Shown here one piece after another: positions 1 to 11,640 of a stretch of 64,000 nt of DNA. Every line of letters starts with the position of its first letter. Position 1 is the stretch's first letter. Under the pieces are notes generated by a model that ran no database searches, was not told the origin of the DNA, and worked only from the letters and a program-made list of their open reading frames with translations. The position numbers and the translations under genes were made by a program. Source of the DNA: Trichopria drosophilae (lineage: Eukaryota > Arthropoda > Insecta > Hymenoptera > Diapriidae); assembly GCA_030407085.1 (NCBI GenBank), contig CM059587.1, forward strand, positions 80,985,001-81,049,000, given 5' to 3'.

Positions 1-340
1 TAGCTGGAGTCTGCAATCGTTCGAGCCGGGACAAACTCGGCTCGTGTAAGGGGTCGAGGAGATAAAATGAGATCGTGTTCTTGGTCGGTCTAGCGGCCGA
101 CTAGCGAAGGGTCGAGGGAAGAAAAAGAAAAGAAATTGCTACATCGCCCACAAAGAAGAACGAATTATCCCGTGGAAAAAGACGCCAAGTGAAAGCGCAC
201 TAAAATGCGAACGCGCGAATTTGTTTAATTCTTCGACTCTGGTGTTTCCGACTTTTTTTACCATCCTGCTCTGGTAATTGCTACCTAACTCTCGTCCCCT
301 TCCTTCTCCACATACGAGAAGGGCGAAATGACCCATCCAT
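1..340. other. Moderate-GC non-coding block at window edge
   Basis: This block is richer in GC and CpG than the following DNA and has no repeat structure I recognise. A 65-codon open frame on the minus strand (139-336) has no recognisable domain and is probably chance. It could be 5' non-coding or enhancer sequence of the gene that spans the window. It could also continue something upstream that I cannot see. Confidence 0.3.
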
Positions 341-849
341 TAGCTCCTTTGGACTGAGATACATTACGGTATACGAAAAATGTTGGTTTCCACTTTAAGG
401 TACACTCCTTGAAGGAATTCTGATGTTTATTCAAGTTTGACATCTTTGAACACGATTTTTATTTTTATTTTAATATTATCGGACTCCATCTGCACTTATT
501 GTCATCCGTAAAATGACGTTCAAGTATGAAAAAAGGGTCCTTTCTATATTTGTTCCATCACATGTTGATGAACACTTCCTTTGAATCCTATTTGACATCC
601 CTTTTTAACATCTATGTCATACGTTTTCCTAAAAATTCTAAAAATTGACTCCTCTTTGTATTATTTACGGAGTTTAAAATAATATTTCTAATCAAATTGA
701 ATACTAAAAAATAATAATTTGATATCAAAATTCATAACAAGAAACACCCCTACAGACTATGTATACAAGGTCTCCCATACCTCACGAATTGTCTTGCAAG
801 GGATGAAACTGACAACATTCTGACCAAACAATTCAATACTAAAATTCGA
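341..849. other. AT-rich non-coding stretch, nothing recognised
   Basis: AT-rich sequence without a supported open frame, RNA gene or repeat. It leads into the outer arm of the foldback element that follows. Confidence 0.4.
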
Positions 850-1495
850 TCGGATAAATTTTTTTCTCAATAACTCGGCTAGTTTTAAAGCTACTTCAAC
901 GGAGAACGGTTCATTTTCAGCATTTTGCCAAGCCCTGCATACAATAGATGATGTAAGTCATTTTGACCTACAATGAATATTTCGGTTTTTCGCGTCTAAC
1001 TCGTTACCCTAAATAATTACGCGAAAATAACGTAAAAACAAATTGTGCAGCTTGGAAAAACAAAGAATTTAACCCCTTATATGTTACATTTAGATGAAAA
1101 TTGAACATACAGACAATCTTTTAATACCACAGAATTGAAAAAAAAACGATTTTGAAATGATGGTACTCGATCATTGCTAATTTCACGAGACTCCCCGTGG
1201 GCTTAATTTTCATCGAACTATAACGAATAAGGGGTTAAATTCTTTATCTTTTCAAGCTCCACAATTTCTTTGACGCGATTTTTGCGCAACTGTTTAGCGA
1301 AACGAGTTAGATCTGAAAAACTGCAAAAATCGTCATTGTTCCTTATTTTTAGGGATATAACAAAAGAAATATTAATCGTACATTAACATGACTCAGAGAT
1401 AAATTGTAGGACCAGAAGAAATTAAAATGAGCCTTCATTAGTTGAAATACCTTTAAAACTAGCAGAGTTATTGTAAAAAAACTAATTTTTTCTGA
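850..1495. repeat. Large foldback (palindromic) element, ~300-bp arms
   Basis: The left part matches the reverse complement of the right part over most of its length. For example, CTCGGCTAGTTTTAAAG (874-890) pairs with CTTTAAAACTAGCAGAG (1451-1467), and TTTAACCCCTTAT (1079-1091) pairs with ATAAGGGGTTAAA (1226-1238). The arms are diverged but collinear, with a centre near 1170. The inner pair is bounded by TTAA on both sides, which resembles a piggyBac-type end, but the outer arms also match, so the whole is treated as one palindromic MITE. No coding capacity is seen and no target duplication was identified. Confidence 0.75.
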
Positions 1496-3100
1496 AATTC
1501 AAAGGCTCCCTATTCAAATTCTATACATTGAATCGAATTTTTTTATTAAAAATGTCGTTAAAAGTTCAAATAACTAATTATAAAAAGAAATATTGAAGGC
1601 GACAGACGTAAAGAGAAATACAGCATTTTTAATTCTATAAATTCATATACGAAATAAGTGTTGTCCATACAAAAAAACGTAATTTTGTCATCTTGAATAT
1701 TTATATTTTTTTACAAGTAATTATTCATGCTTTTAACGGCATTATTTTCTGAATAATAATTTACGAAAGTGATCAAATTACACGAGCTAAATCAAATTTT
1801 TTCTATTTCAGTGTATGGCTTTTGCAATAAATGTTGTATTCCAATCTTAATTAAGAAGAGTAGTAATTGATTCAAATATTATCATGGAGGTAAAATGTAT
1901 CAATTTCAGAGAATGAATTAGCTCCAATGAAATCAACCTTTCGATATGGGAAACTATCGCGTGTCAGTAAATATCGATATCCGAGACGAAATATACGCAG
2001 GATGTTTCGATAACAAAATCATTCCTCCAAAATCAATTAACAAGTGAAAGAAGAGAAGAAATAAAAATCACGAAATTCGAATCTTTATACAATATCCAAT
2101 GTTATAAAGTTTATTACATTTGTGCCAGTAATTATTAAATGTACTACCTATAAAATTAATGATAATTAAAACATTTTTTAATTGAAAATTATTTTTGGAA
2201 ATTTTATATTGTAATTGACTTGATTCTTTTCACAGGTGTATTTGCTTCGAAATGATTGTCTTTTATGTATAAATTGATTTTTGTTATATATATACTGATA
2301 AGTTTTAACTAAACTTCAGATATTTTTTTATGAAACATTTTTGTTTCTATAATCTATTAGAAATGCGGTTCTTACCAATTTAAATTCGAATTATATAAAA
2401 GTTATCAAAATCGTTTGTTCTTTTTGTTTATTTTCGAAAGTAAATGTTTGACTAATAAATAAAAGACGACTTTTTCATGATTTCAGACTATTTACTCCTT
2501 TTTCTACATTCAGCTATTTATTTAGACATTTTCAGATTTATTACTGAGATCATATCTAAAAGTAAACTGATTGTCACAGTAGATAAACTGTGAGTAAGTA
2601 AAGGTATGATAGTTGCAAACTTTGGTACGTGCTGTTACTACTTAAGTGCTGCAAGTAGTAAGTAGTAAGTAGTAAGTATAGTAATACCAACGACACTAGA
2701 AGATTGTAGATCATCAAAAACTGTTTGAACGAAGCTTCACTAGTTTAGTAGGTATCTTTATTGGTCACAAGTGAAATTTTTTATTCTTAACATTTTAACA
2801 TCCAGAATGCACGTTCTCGCAAGTACAATTTCAACCTCATATTACATACTGAAATCAATAAACAGAGAGTTTGAAATATACCTTATTTACTATTTTCGAG
2901 GTTGCTCATTCGAATTTTGACTGCAGAATAATAAAAAATTGAGTATTTACTCGTGATTTTAGAAAAAATAAGTGAAAAAAACACATTTTTTCGGTTCATT
3001 TTTTTTAAATTTAATTTCTCATGTCGATACCGTGAATTCTATGACCTGATAAGTGTATAAAATGTTTAAACTTAATGTATACACAGATAGACATTTTATT
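1496..3100. other. AT-rich non-coding stretch
   Basis: No supported gene. The only structure noted is a short tandem repeat at 2653-2680, listed separately. Confidence 0.4.
2653..2680. repeat. AAGTAGT short tandem repeat
   Basis: Four copies of a 7-bp unit AAGTAGT, the last one imperfect. Simple microsatellite-like tract in intronic or flanking DNA. Confidence 0.8.
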
Positions 3101-3109
3101 TCACCTTGA

Positions 3110-3420
3110 AAGATCCAAAATGGCGGTTCATGTCAAGAAATATCCTTCAAATTTTGGCAATATGCAAATATAGCATTCTAAACAAGTTTTCAGCTGAACT
3201 ATTTGCCAAATAAGATTTTTTTTAGTATGCTAATCAAAAGTCTGAAGTTAACATTTCGAAATTCAAAATGGCTGACCCAATATGGCGGATATGGATGAGA
3301 AACTTTGGAAGTAATTTTTCGACATGCGGAACAATGTATATCTGTACGTTCTGAGGAGGTTGTTTATTACAAATCTGAAGTGAAAATTTCAAAATTCAAA
3401 ATGGCCGACCTAATTATTGT
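3110..3420. repeat. Dispersed AAAATGGCGG / AATATGGCGG repeat, clustered copies
   Basis: The phrase AAAATGGCGG occurs at 3117-3126, AAAATGGCTGACCCAATATGG at 3265-3285 (partly written), and AAAATGGCCGACC at 3398-3410. Each is preceded by a similar TTCAAAAT-like lead. The same paired phrase recurs at 10977, 40162, 44736 (reverse) and 55943, so this looks like a diverged interspersed repeat rather than chance. The core matches the ATGGC core recognised by YY1/PHO-type zinc-finger proteins, but binding is only a possibility. Confidence 0.55.
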
Positions 3421-3622
3421 ACTATATTATATTATAATATATTGTATTTGAAACATTTAAGGCTAAACTTTTGAAAATAAATGTATATATCTATTTCTAA
3501 ACTATTAGAAAAAGAATTAATTTGACCTATCAAAATTTAAATGACCATGTTAATTTTTATTTTTGTTATGGGCCAAAAACTTAGGAACATTTAATAATAA
3601 AAAAGTTCCCAGACAACCAAAA

Positions 3623-3700
3623 GTCGACGGTAAAAGTCGACTATGGATGTTCTAGTAATAGTCGATTTGAAGTTAACTATAAGTCTACTGTCGACTATAA
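3623..3700. repeat. Clustered GTCGACTAT repeats, partly inverted
   Basis: GTCGAC or GTCGA occurs four times in about 75 bp (AAAGTCGACGG, AAAGTCGACTATGG, AATAGTCGATTT, ACTGTCGACTATAA), with GTCGAC itself palindromic. Probably a decayed short palindromic repeat. No function is assigned. Confidence 0.45.
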
Positions 3701-5159
3701 TAAAGTTTACATTTTACATTTTAAAAATCGCATACCGAATTTATAATAATTTATAAAATACCAAACAAAATTTCTAAAATTTGTTTAGGCATATTGGATC
3801 CACTATTTCTTATTTTGAAAATCCTACACCAGATTCGTAATCAGCCATTTTAGAAATGTCAAGCAAATTTCAAATTATGACAGTTTTTATTTCATGCAGG
3901 TTTTAATATGTTTTTAAAATCTCGTTCGTGTTTTTAAAACTGTTTGTTATTAGTAATAATTAATTAAAATACTTATTCAATATTATTTCTTATCATTTAT
4001 TGGAGCCCTAAGAAGTCCAGGAATAAAACACCCTAACAAAATCGCTATCCTATAGCACATAAACATTAAGAAATGCATGGCATGTTGGTGAGGCACTTGT
4101 GTATCTCTTCAAAATAAAATATAAATTAAAAAAAGTTACAGAAAGTAAGAATTAATTCATCTTATTACGATAAGCAGCAAATAATGGATGTATTCCATTA
4201 AATTCCGAAAACAGGAAAGCTGTGTGCATTTATATTTCACAAAAATGGCCATCTACGATAAGCAGATTACAGGCGTACTACCAACCGCATTAGTATGTTT
4301 TCTTTTAGCAGTATTATTTGCTAAATAATTTCTGTAATAAGTACACTTAGCGAGATAATGTTTAAATTCAGCAATATTCTGGTAGGAGAGTGAGTTGAGT
4401 GATGTTGCAGGCCGCTTTAGGTAACCTCCAGTATGATCTTCTATTTCCCGAGGGACGACGATAGCACTCCACCGCTACTTCTGCTTATTTGTCATGGCTC
4501 AGTTTCACGTTTTACAAGAGAATTCCTTATTTTTTCGTTTTTTAAAGAAGCTCCTTTTTTGTGGTTTATCCTTTGTTATGTCAATGCTTTGTTAGTTTAA
4601 CATATTTTCATCCAAGTGGCATATCACATAATTAAACATATTCTACCTGCATAATATTTCACTTTTGAAGAGAGAAAAATGGACTGGGCATAGTTTTCGT
4701 TTATTTTTATTTACCTCTTTAATAATAATAACATAAACAAATGAAGTTTAGAATTAGTGTAAAAATGTTGAACCTACATAAACCTGGAAACTCCACATGA
4801 TTCCATCATCATCATCATCATCATCACCATCATCATCATCATCCGACGAGATCATCTAAATTGTTACATTACAGTCCCTACATTTTCGGGCTATTTCGAC
4901 ATTTATAGCATGAAAAATGAATCACTCGCCCAAAAAACTGATATTCACACTTTAAGAGTGAAAATCCACTTACTCATTTAGACAAATTCATTTTTACAAT
5001 TACAGATTGTGACATAACAAAAATAAATTTTCAGAATTATTATCACATATCTCCCATCCTAAACAATTATTTAGAACTCTCTCTAAAAGACAAAATAAAA
5101 AATTAGTTACATTTAAAAAAGGAAAGGAATAAACATTGAATTAGATTCAATTTTTTTTT
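3701..5159. other. AT-rich non-coding stretch with a CAT microsatellite
   Basis: No supported gene. Between 4180 and 4500 the sequence is a little less AT-rich but shows no open frame or motif I can name. The microsatellite is listed separately. Confidence 0.4.
4804..4843. repeat. (CAT)n microsatellite
   Basis: About thirteen CAT triplets with one CAC interruption. Likely length-polymorphic. Confidence 0.95.
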
Positions 5160-5480
5160 AATTTTCTATCTGGATTGTTGGCAAGGATGTCAGGATGTAT
5201 GTACACCAAGACGGACAATTTGCGAAAAGTCGTAAAACGTCGAGAATGATAAATGTGGTTCGATATTCTCAGGCGATGCTGCCCTGGAGAGCGAATCAAT
5301 CCTTGTGGACATCACTCGGGGTGGCGGCAGTAACGATGCATTGTCAGTTAATCAAGTCATTTCGGTCCTACGGGACCGGAATAACGATTTATCGTATGTC
5401 GGTTGACATTTCTGCCGAACCACATCAACCTTGCATTCTTTCATTTTCCCCAACGAGAAAGTTACGATCTTAATAATTAA
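5160..5480. other. Higher-GC block, possible conserved non-coding element
   Basis: A distinct drop in AT content. A 92-codon frame on the + strand (5195-5473) has no recognisable domain, no clear splice-site support and no family resemblance. The block also contains the palindromic phrase GGTCCTACGGGACCGG. I read it as candidate regulatory or conserved non-coding DNA. Confidence 0.3.
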
Positions 5481-5671
5481 GCGTTCGAATTTTTCGCCTT
5501 ATAGTGATTATATAGCTTTTCTATACCACTACTTTAAGTGATCATTTTTCATTATTTGACAAATGAAAATTTTAATATTTATATATGATGTGTAGAGTTC
5601 ATTATACTTTGTAAATGGAAGTGCGATTTAGTATAAAAGTTTTTTCCAACATTTCGAAAAAACGACAGTTC

Positions 5672-5704
5672 CAGGTTCAAGTCCCGGCAAGTTGATTTTT
5701 TTTC
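5672..5704 (+). repeat. tRNA-like B-box followed by T-run (SINE remnant?)
   Basis: CAGGTTCAAGTCCCGGC matches a tRNA T-arm or Pol III B-box and is followed by a run of T. No A-box or cloverleaf is seen upstream, so it is not a tRNA gene. It resembles the B-box and T-rich tail of the repeats at 22795-22905 and 57040-57130. Confidence 0.4.
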
Positions 5705-5705
5705 A

Positions 5706-7949
5706 AATTTAAAAAATTGTCTAAAAATTAGTAAATAATTATAAAATAATTTTCAAATAACTCTGAACTTTGCCGATGAGTTTCTGACTTTAAAGGTCAA
5801 AATGATAGAGAATATTTTCTTTGTATTTGACTCTTGGTTCGTCATAAACGATTACGATTACGAACTATCATTGTTGTTAAAATTATTCGTTTTTTAGGCC
5901 TTCAAAGGTTGGACTCAACTTTTATCTTCCATTATACATTAAAGGTAAAACATGCTTAAATTGTTACTCTAACAGTTTTAATTTAATTGTCATAATTTAA
6001 CTACCTTGTAAAAGTACTTGTACAAAGTACTTAACGTAATTTGCTTTTATGGGAATAAAACAAAGAGTTTTTCCGTTCATTGCTTCAGGATATGAATTAA
6101 TATAATTTTAGACTTTTATACATAAAACAAATTTAAACGCCACTAATACTGTTGACATGATCAATATTATTATTTAATATTACTTTTTTTTTAACTTAGA
6201 ATCTTGGACATTGTTGAATCTACTAACGATTCTTCGAAACCTAACCTAACTTAATGCATGACAAACATATATTTTTGAATGACGTTTCTCGGATGAGTCA
6301 AATAAACTTTACTCAATAAAAGTAAAAGTGTTATTGACAGTTTAGTTTCATTTTCTTCAATGTAATTCTTATACTAATTCGATTTTCGAAAATATATTGA
6401 AATTTTGATGAAGTACACGATGAACAACTTACGATTTCTTTTTTAAATATGATTACATTAACAAATGTATCAATTAAACTCGTAATTTATACCTAACCTC
6501 TCAATATAAGCTGTCAACAAAATAAGGATCTATATTCATTTATTAAAACGAATGGTATTGTTAAAAATGTCATGAAATTTAGTTTACGTACATAATGTTA
6601 CTTACAAATTTTATATCATTTCGTTTTAATTTAATTCTCTTTAAATTTCCATCCATTTTAAAATATTCGAGGTTAATTTCTATTAAATTAATTTACAAAA
6701 CTTTAGTTACTGCTGATATCTTTGTTGTATTAATCATAATAAAGGAAACTGACTGTAATCCGGTCTACAATATTTTTAATCCAATAGGAATTGAAGAAGT
6801 ATAAATAAAGAGATTATTATGTTAGGATATTCAATTTCATTATTGACTCAAAATTCCTGACTTAATTTTCTTCTATATTATTCATTTCGTTATTAGAAAA
6901 CGAACTTAAGTTAAGTACTAGTTACTAAAAAATTGAAAATATATTGGATTTTGTTATAACTTTGTTTTTCTTTTATACCTTATAATACAAGTTTTGAAAA
7001 GAAAATAATCAATTTTGCAGATTAGATATTGATAAGTAAATGCATGCAGAGTATCAAACAACTAAAACTTAGTTTAATTTAGATAAATAAAAAAGTTCTT
7101 AATTCCATAATTTCATAAACCTAAAACGTTTACCTAAAACTTGAAATACAAAAGAAACATTTTTCCATGATTTTTTCATGTTTTATCCTCACGAATGCCT
7201 CGTAACTATTCTTTTTTTTAGATTTTAAAATTGTTTAAAGGGTTTAAAGATGTACATAATAAATAAAGAGCTTTTAATAATCACATAAAAGATTCAAACC
7301 CCATTTAAACAAGTCTATAGTCTACAAATATTGCAGAGTTATTTTAATAAAGATATTAAATAAAAACCATAAAAAGAATCTTTTGTTGTGATTTTTACTC
7401 TCATTCTATTGACGTCACACACTTTGAAGTAAATACACATTTAAAAAATAAAATTATGAAATTGCATATAAAAAGTAAAAAAATTCAACTCTAATAAGGA
7501 AAGTGACGTATAAAATAACTTGAAAGTACTTTAGAAACTTGGCGTACGTATTCCAAAAGTAAGACCGTGTGATTAACTGATACCTAAAATTAAGTCATTT
7601 ACTTATGGCACACAGTTATTCCTCCTTTAGAATAACTTTGTTCGAAAGTTTATTTATATATCATTTTGAAACTAGATATTCATAATGCGAAAATTTATTT
7701 TTAGAAATATAAAGTCAATGACATCAGAGCTTTTTAGTATTGTACTGATTGTTCTTTTAAAAGTACACTCAAAGAAAAAATATTAGTAGAAATAGGAAAT
7801 TACGTATTATAGTAATTCTTAACAAATAAGTATATAAGTAATTCAACCATATCTGAATTATTCATAAATATTATTGATGACTACATAAAAGTTAGTTCTT
7901 AAGATTTTCAATCGTCATTTGACATTATAAACCCTACTATGATTTTGAG
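5706..7949. other. AT-rich non-coding stretch
   Basis: No supported gene. Two small items stand out. CCTAACCTAAC at 6240-6250 is two units of the insect TTAGG telomere-type repeat. TGACGTCA at 7410-7417 is a perfect palindromic CRE-like motif. The 69-codon frame at 6595-6804 is very AT-rich and has no domain. Confidence 0.4.
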
Positions 7950-7958
7950 TAAAATTGA

Positions 7959-8126
7959 ACCGGGGAACAAAGTTCCAAAAATCAAAACCCCGAAAGGCTA
8001 AAATTTTGATATTGCGTGATTCCGAGATATTTTAATTTGCTTTCTTTTCGCTAAATTTTCAAAGCCATGCTGTATCGAAATTTTGGCCTTTCGCTGTGTT
8101 GATTTTCGGAACTGTGAACCCCGGCC
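7959..8126. repeat. CCGGGG foldback MITE with 9-bp target duplication
   Basis: The left end ACCGGGGAACAAAGTTCC is mirrored at the right end, which reads GGAACTGTGAACCCCGGCC on the + strand. The inner arms CGAAAGGC and GCCTTTCG also mirror. The element is flanked by the direct repeat TAAAATTGA at 7950-7958 and 8127-8135, a 9-bp target-site duplication. A second copy lies at 39431-39621. A 9-bp duplication is typical of Mutator-like and Foldback-like elements; this class assignment is inference. Confidence 0.85.
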
Positions 8127-8339
8127 TAAAATTGATTATTTTTTTACCTCTTATTACTATTTACTCGATGTACTAGAATTAATCTACAAATCAAGCAATT
8201 TTTAAATATTTCAATACAGAAAATTTCAGTAAATTGTTTATGATATCCTTAAAACACTGACAATAACTTTAGTATGGAGTCATATTTTGTGTATATTATT
8301 TGCTTCCTAATTCGAAGCAAAAGCTCGTTGAATTGTATT

Positions 8340-8600
8340 GTTGGAACAAACAAGTACTGGAAAGCAAATAGTTAAATTTTCAGTGAAATCGAATCGCCTT
8401 ACGCATGTGTACTTTGCAGTTGAATATTACGAGCACTCAGCCCGAAGTTTCCAACAACCTTCTCTTACATTTGCACAAGAGAATACGAGAGATAATCATA
8501 AATAATAAATGAGGTGGATTTCGATTAGGGGATCACAAGGGTCATATTCCGTTGCTCCAAGCGGAAAATGTAGCCCCCTACCATGTCTGATGTAGACTGA
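8340..8600. other. Less AT-rich block, possible conserved non-coding element
   Basis: Complex sequence (for example GGGGATCACAAGGGTCATATTCC) without a supported frame or repeat. Candidate regulatory DNA only. Confidence 0.25.
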
Positions 8601-9006
8601 GTTGTGAATTACAATGACAATACTTCGCTTTTCAAAAGAATTATCTAACATTTTTTAATATATTTATATTCTTCATCTCGTATGATAACCGAAAGAATAA
8701 GAAAATTTAACATTTTCAGGTTGTTATACATTATTTGATTAGATATTCTTATATCGAATAGGATGGACGTTTTTTATATGCAGGAAAATAAAATAAGGTT
8801 ATGAAGCCAGTAAAGGTGATATCGAAATTCAAATTGGTAGTTTCAATATGGCTCCATCTTCACATTTTGTAAATAAACTATTAATGAAATTTTCTGCATG
8901 CTAATACTAATCCGTCAAATTTTCAAAATTCAGAACGGCAAACAGAAAACGGCGAAGTGCAGGTTAAACATGTTCATCAATTTTTATGAAATTTGGCATT
9001 AAGACA

Positions 9007-10933
9007 CAGTAGAGTCCCGGTACAATTGTGTCCCGTTATATTTATGTCCCAGCATAATTTCCCGGTTCCGTCTCGTTATATTTGCCAGTTGCCGCTCCTT
9101 TTCCCCCACCATGCGGGCTGGGGCCTTATGAAGGGCCCGCTGTGACGTAACGCGACTAAGAGTAGCATAGTTTAATCTGATCTAATCGAACAAAGTATAT
9201 TTCTAGATATATGTTTAGTTTTATTATGTATTGTTTCGTTTTGTCTAGTCTTGCCTACTATTGTCTAATTTTGTCTAGTCTTGTCTAGTATTGTCTAGTT
9301 TTAGTATATTATTGTCTAGTTCCCTGTAATATTATCTGATCGTGCTAAGTAATAGTTTAGTTTTGTACAGTCCTATCTAATTTTGTGTAATCCTTTCAAA
9401 TTATGCTTAGTAGTGATCTAGCTTTGTCTTATCTTATGAAATCGTGCATAGTGTTTATCCAGCTGTGTTTAGTCGAAATTTTCGTCTATCTTGTCCAGAG
9501 TTCGTATACTAGTATGTTGTTTTGTGTAGTATTATCTAGTTGCACTTAGCATGATTTGAGTTTTCTGCAATCGTGACTAATTCTGTGTAGTCTTGTGTAT
9601 CTAATAGTGCTTCATAGTTGTCTAATTTCCTCTAATACTGCCAAGTTTAATTTCATTTTGTGTAATCGTGCTTAGTATCTGTCTAGTTGTGTTTGTTTTG
9701 CCTAATCTTGTCTAGTATCGTCTAGTTTTTTAAAGGTATTACCTTGTTTTCAGTAATAGTATCGATTGTGGAAAGTAATAGTGTAGTTTTATTACGTTTT
9801 ATTTAATTTTGTTCAATCAAGTTTCGCAGTTCTTTAATTTCATCTAATACTGTCTAGTTTAATTTTGTATTGTATAATAGGTTTAGTGTTTGTCAAACGT
9901 TGATAGTATAGTCTAGTTTTGTCTAGTATTCTCTAGTTTTCAGTAGTCTGGCCTAGTTACGCTTAACATTTATCTAGTTTTGTCTAATTGTATCTAGTAT
10001 AATTTAGTCTTATTTAATCAAATAAAGTATTTGTCTATTTTTGCCACGTCTTGTCTAGTTTTGTCTAGTTTTGTCGAATTTTGTCTAGTATTCTCTAGTT
10101 ATTGCACATTATTGTCTAATTTTTTGTAATATTACACAATCGTTCTCAGTAATAATGTAGTTTTGTATAATCTTATCTAATTTTATGTAATCCTTTCAAA
10201 TCATGCTTACTAGTAGTCTAGCTTTGCCAATTGCTTTGAAATCGTGCTTAGTATTTGTCCAATTATGTATAGTCGAAGCTTTTATCTAGTCTGGTCCAGT
10301 GATCGTCTAGTACTGTATAGTTTTCTGCAGTATTATCTAATCGCGCTTAGCATCATTTGAGTTTTCTGCAATCGTAACTAATGTTATGTAGTCTTATATA
10401 ATAGTGCTTCATAGTAGTCTAATACCCTCTAATACTGTCACGTTTAATCAAGGTCAATCGAGCTTCAAACTTCTTTAGTTTCGTCAAACCGTGTCTAGTA
10501 TAATTTAGTCTTATCTAATAGAACAAAGTATATGTCGTGCCTCGTCTTGTCTAGTTTTGTCTAGTTTTGTCTAGTTTTGTCTGGTATTGTCTAGTATAGT
10601 CTAGTTTTTGTATATTATTATCTAGTTTCCCGTAATATTATTTATCGTTCTAAGTAATAATGTAGTTTTGTCAAGAAATACCTTTCTAAAACGTTTTCCC
10701 TTATGAAAATGGTGTACATAACTCATAACAATGTAAATCTTGTTTGCCTAATCCAAGAAACTCCTTTCTAAAACGTTTTCACTCATGAAAATTACAACGG
10801 ATGACAAGATTATAGATATTATTAAAGTATATGCCTAGTTTTATTTTGTATTGTCTACTTGTGTCTAGTCTAGCGACGCTCCCCTTCTTTTGGTAAATAT
10901 AACGAGACGAAGGGAAGGCGAGAACCCGAGTGA
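9007..10933. mobile_element. Composite mariner-like MITE split by a tandem array
   Basis: The left end CAGTAGAGTCCCGGTA and the following ~150 bp (TCCGTCTCGTTATATTTG, GCTGGGGCCT, GAAGGGCC, CTGTGACGT) match the intact 264-bp MITE at 35667-35930. The right portion CTCCCCTTCTTTTG...AGGGAAGGCGAG reappears only at 10876-10928, after about 1.7 kb of degenerate array. The last ~33 bp, including the right terminal repeat, are missing. This copy is therefore the same MITE with a tandem array in its centre and a truncated right end. The alternative is that a longer array-bearing parent gave rise to the shorter copy by deletion. Confidence 0.75.
9165..10870. repeat. Degenerate GTCTAGTTTT tandem array with ~800-bp higher-order period
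   Basis: Dozens of units resembling TTGTCTAGT(A/T)TT, about 10 bp each. Beyond the short unit there is a longer period. TCCTTTCAAA at 9391 and 10191 and TTTTCTGCAA at 9561 and 10362 recur 800-801 bp apart within otherwise matching ~350-bp segments (about 9290-9650 versus 10095-10450). A third partial copy starts near 10600. The phrase AACAAAGTATAT-like marks block starts near 9180, 10015 and 10510. A short non-array insert at 10676-10800 contains two copies of CCTTTCTAAAACGTTTTC. No coding capacity. Confidence 0.85.
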
Positions 10934-11159
10934 TGAATTCAAGATTATGAATCTTTTGTTGGGTATTAAACATCCTAAATGGCGGATTCAAAAAGGTGGA
11001 CTGTATTTACAAAATTTCCATTTAATACAAACTCATATACCATAACAATGTAAATATTGCACCAACCGTTATTTTACCACAAAATTCTATTTATTTACAA
11101 AAACGTAATTTTTGAAAATTTAAAAATAAAAAAAGGGTAGGTGTTACTCGGTTTAACGA
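10934..11159. other. AT-rich non-coding stretch
   Basis: Contains one copy of the AAATGGCGGATT dispersed phrase (10977-10988) and a CATAACAATGTAAAT phrase (11040) that also occurs at 10724, suggesting a shared repeat origin with the preceding element. No gene. Confidence 0.35.
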
Positions 11160-11640
11160 GATCAGGGACGAAGAGGCAGTCCATGAAAATGGAGTTTCTT
11201 CTTTAGGAAGTGCGCGAACTTAAATCGCTCTTTCTCCCAACAAGTAACCCGCAGTATCTCAAGCCGACAAACTATTCATGGCACAAGCGGCCTGTATTGT
11301 TCCTGGGAACAATGCGGGTGTTCCCGCGCCCTCCAGCTTCCGGAACGGTACCGAGGGGGTCGAAATCGTCCGCACCAACCGCCCTTGTATTAAGTCACGT
11401 AATTGAGATTTATTAATATAGAGCCAACCGCCGGAGCCTACGGTCGCGGTACGAAAATCGTTATAGGCATTACAGGCATTACGAAAAGCTTGCCACGCAT
11501 TCGACGCACGTTCTCGTTACGTTTCCTGGGGTTCCTCGACGAGCCCCAAAATCGCCAGACGTAACCCTGATGTACGTCCGCGATGACACGAGACTCGTTG
11601 CTTAATGTCTTCATGTGATAATGCTCTTCCACGAGCAGTT
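11160..11640. other. GC-rich island, possible conserved regulatory element
   Basis: A sharp island of higher GC and CpG in AT-rich DNA. Short open frames occur on both strands (+ 11210-11416, - 11438-11632), as expected from high GC alone, and neither shows a domain. GGCATTACAGGCATTACG is a short direct repeat. I favour an enhancer-like non-coding element of the host gene. Confidence 0.35.

Noticed and set aside
9165..10870. CRISPR-like or coding tandem repeat
   Set aside because: Units are degenerate and ~10 bp without spacers, the genome is eukaryotic, and no frame persists.
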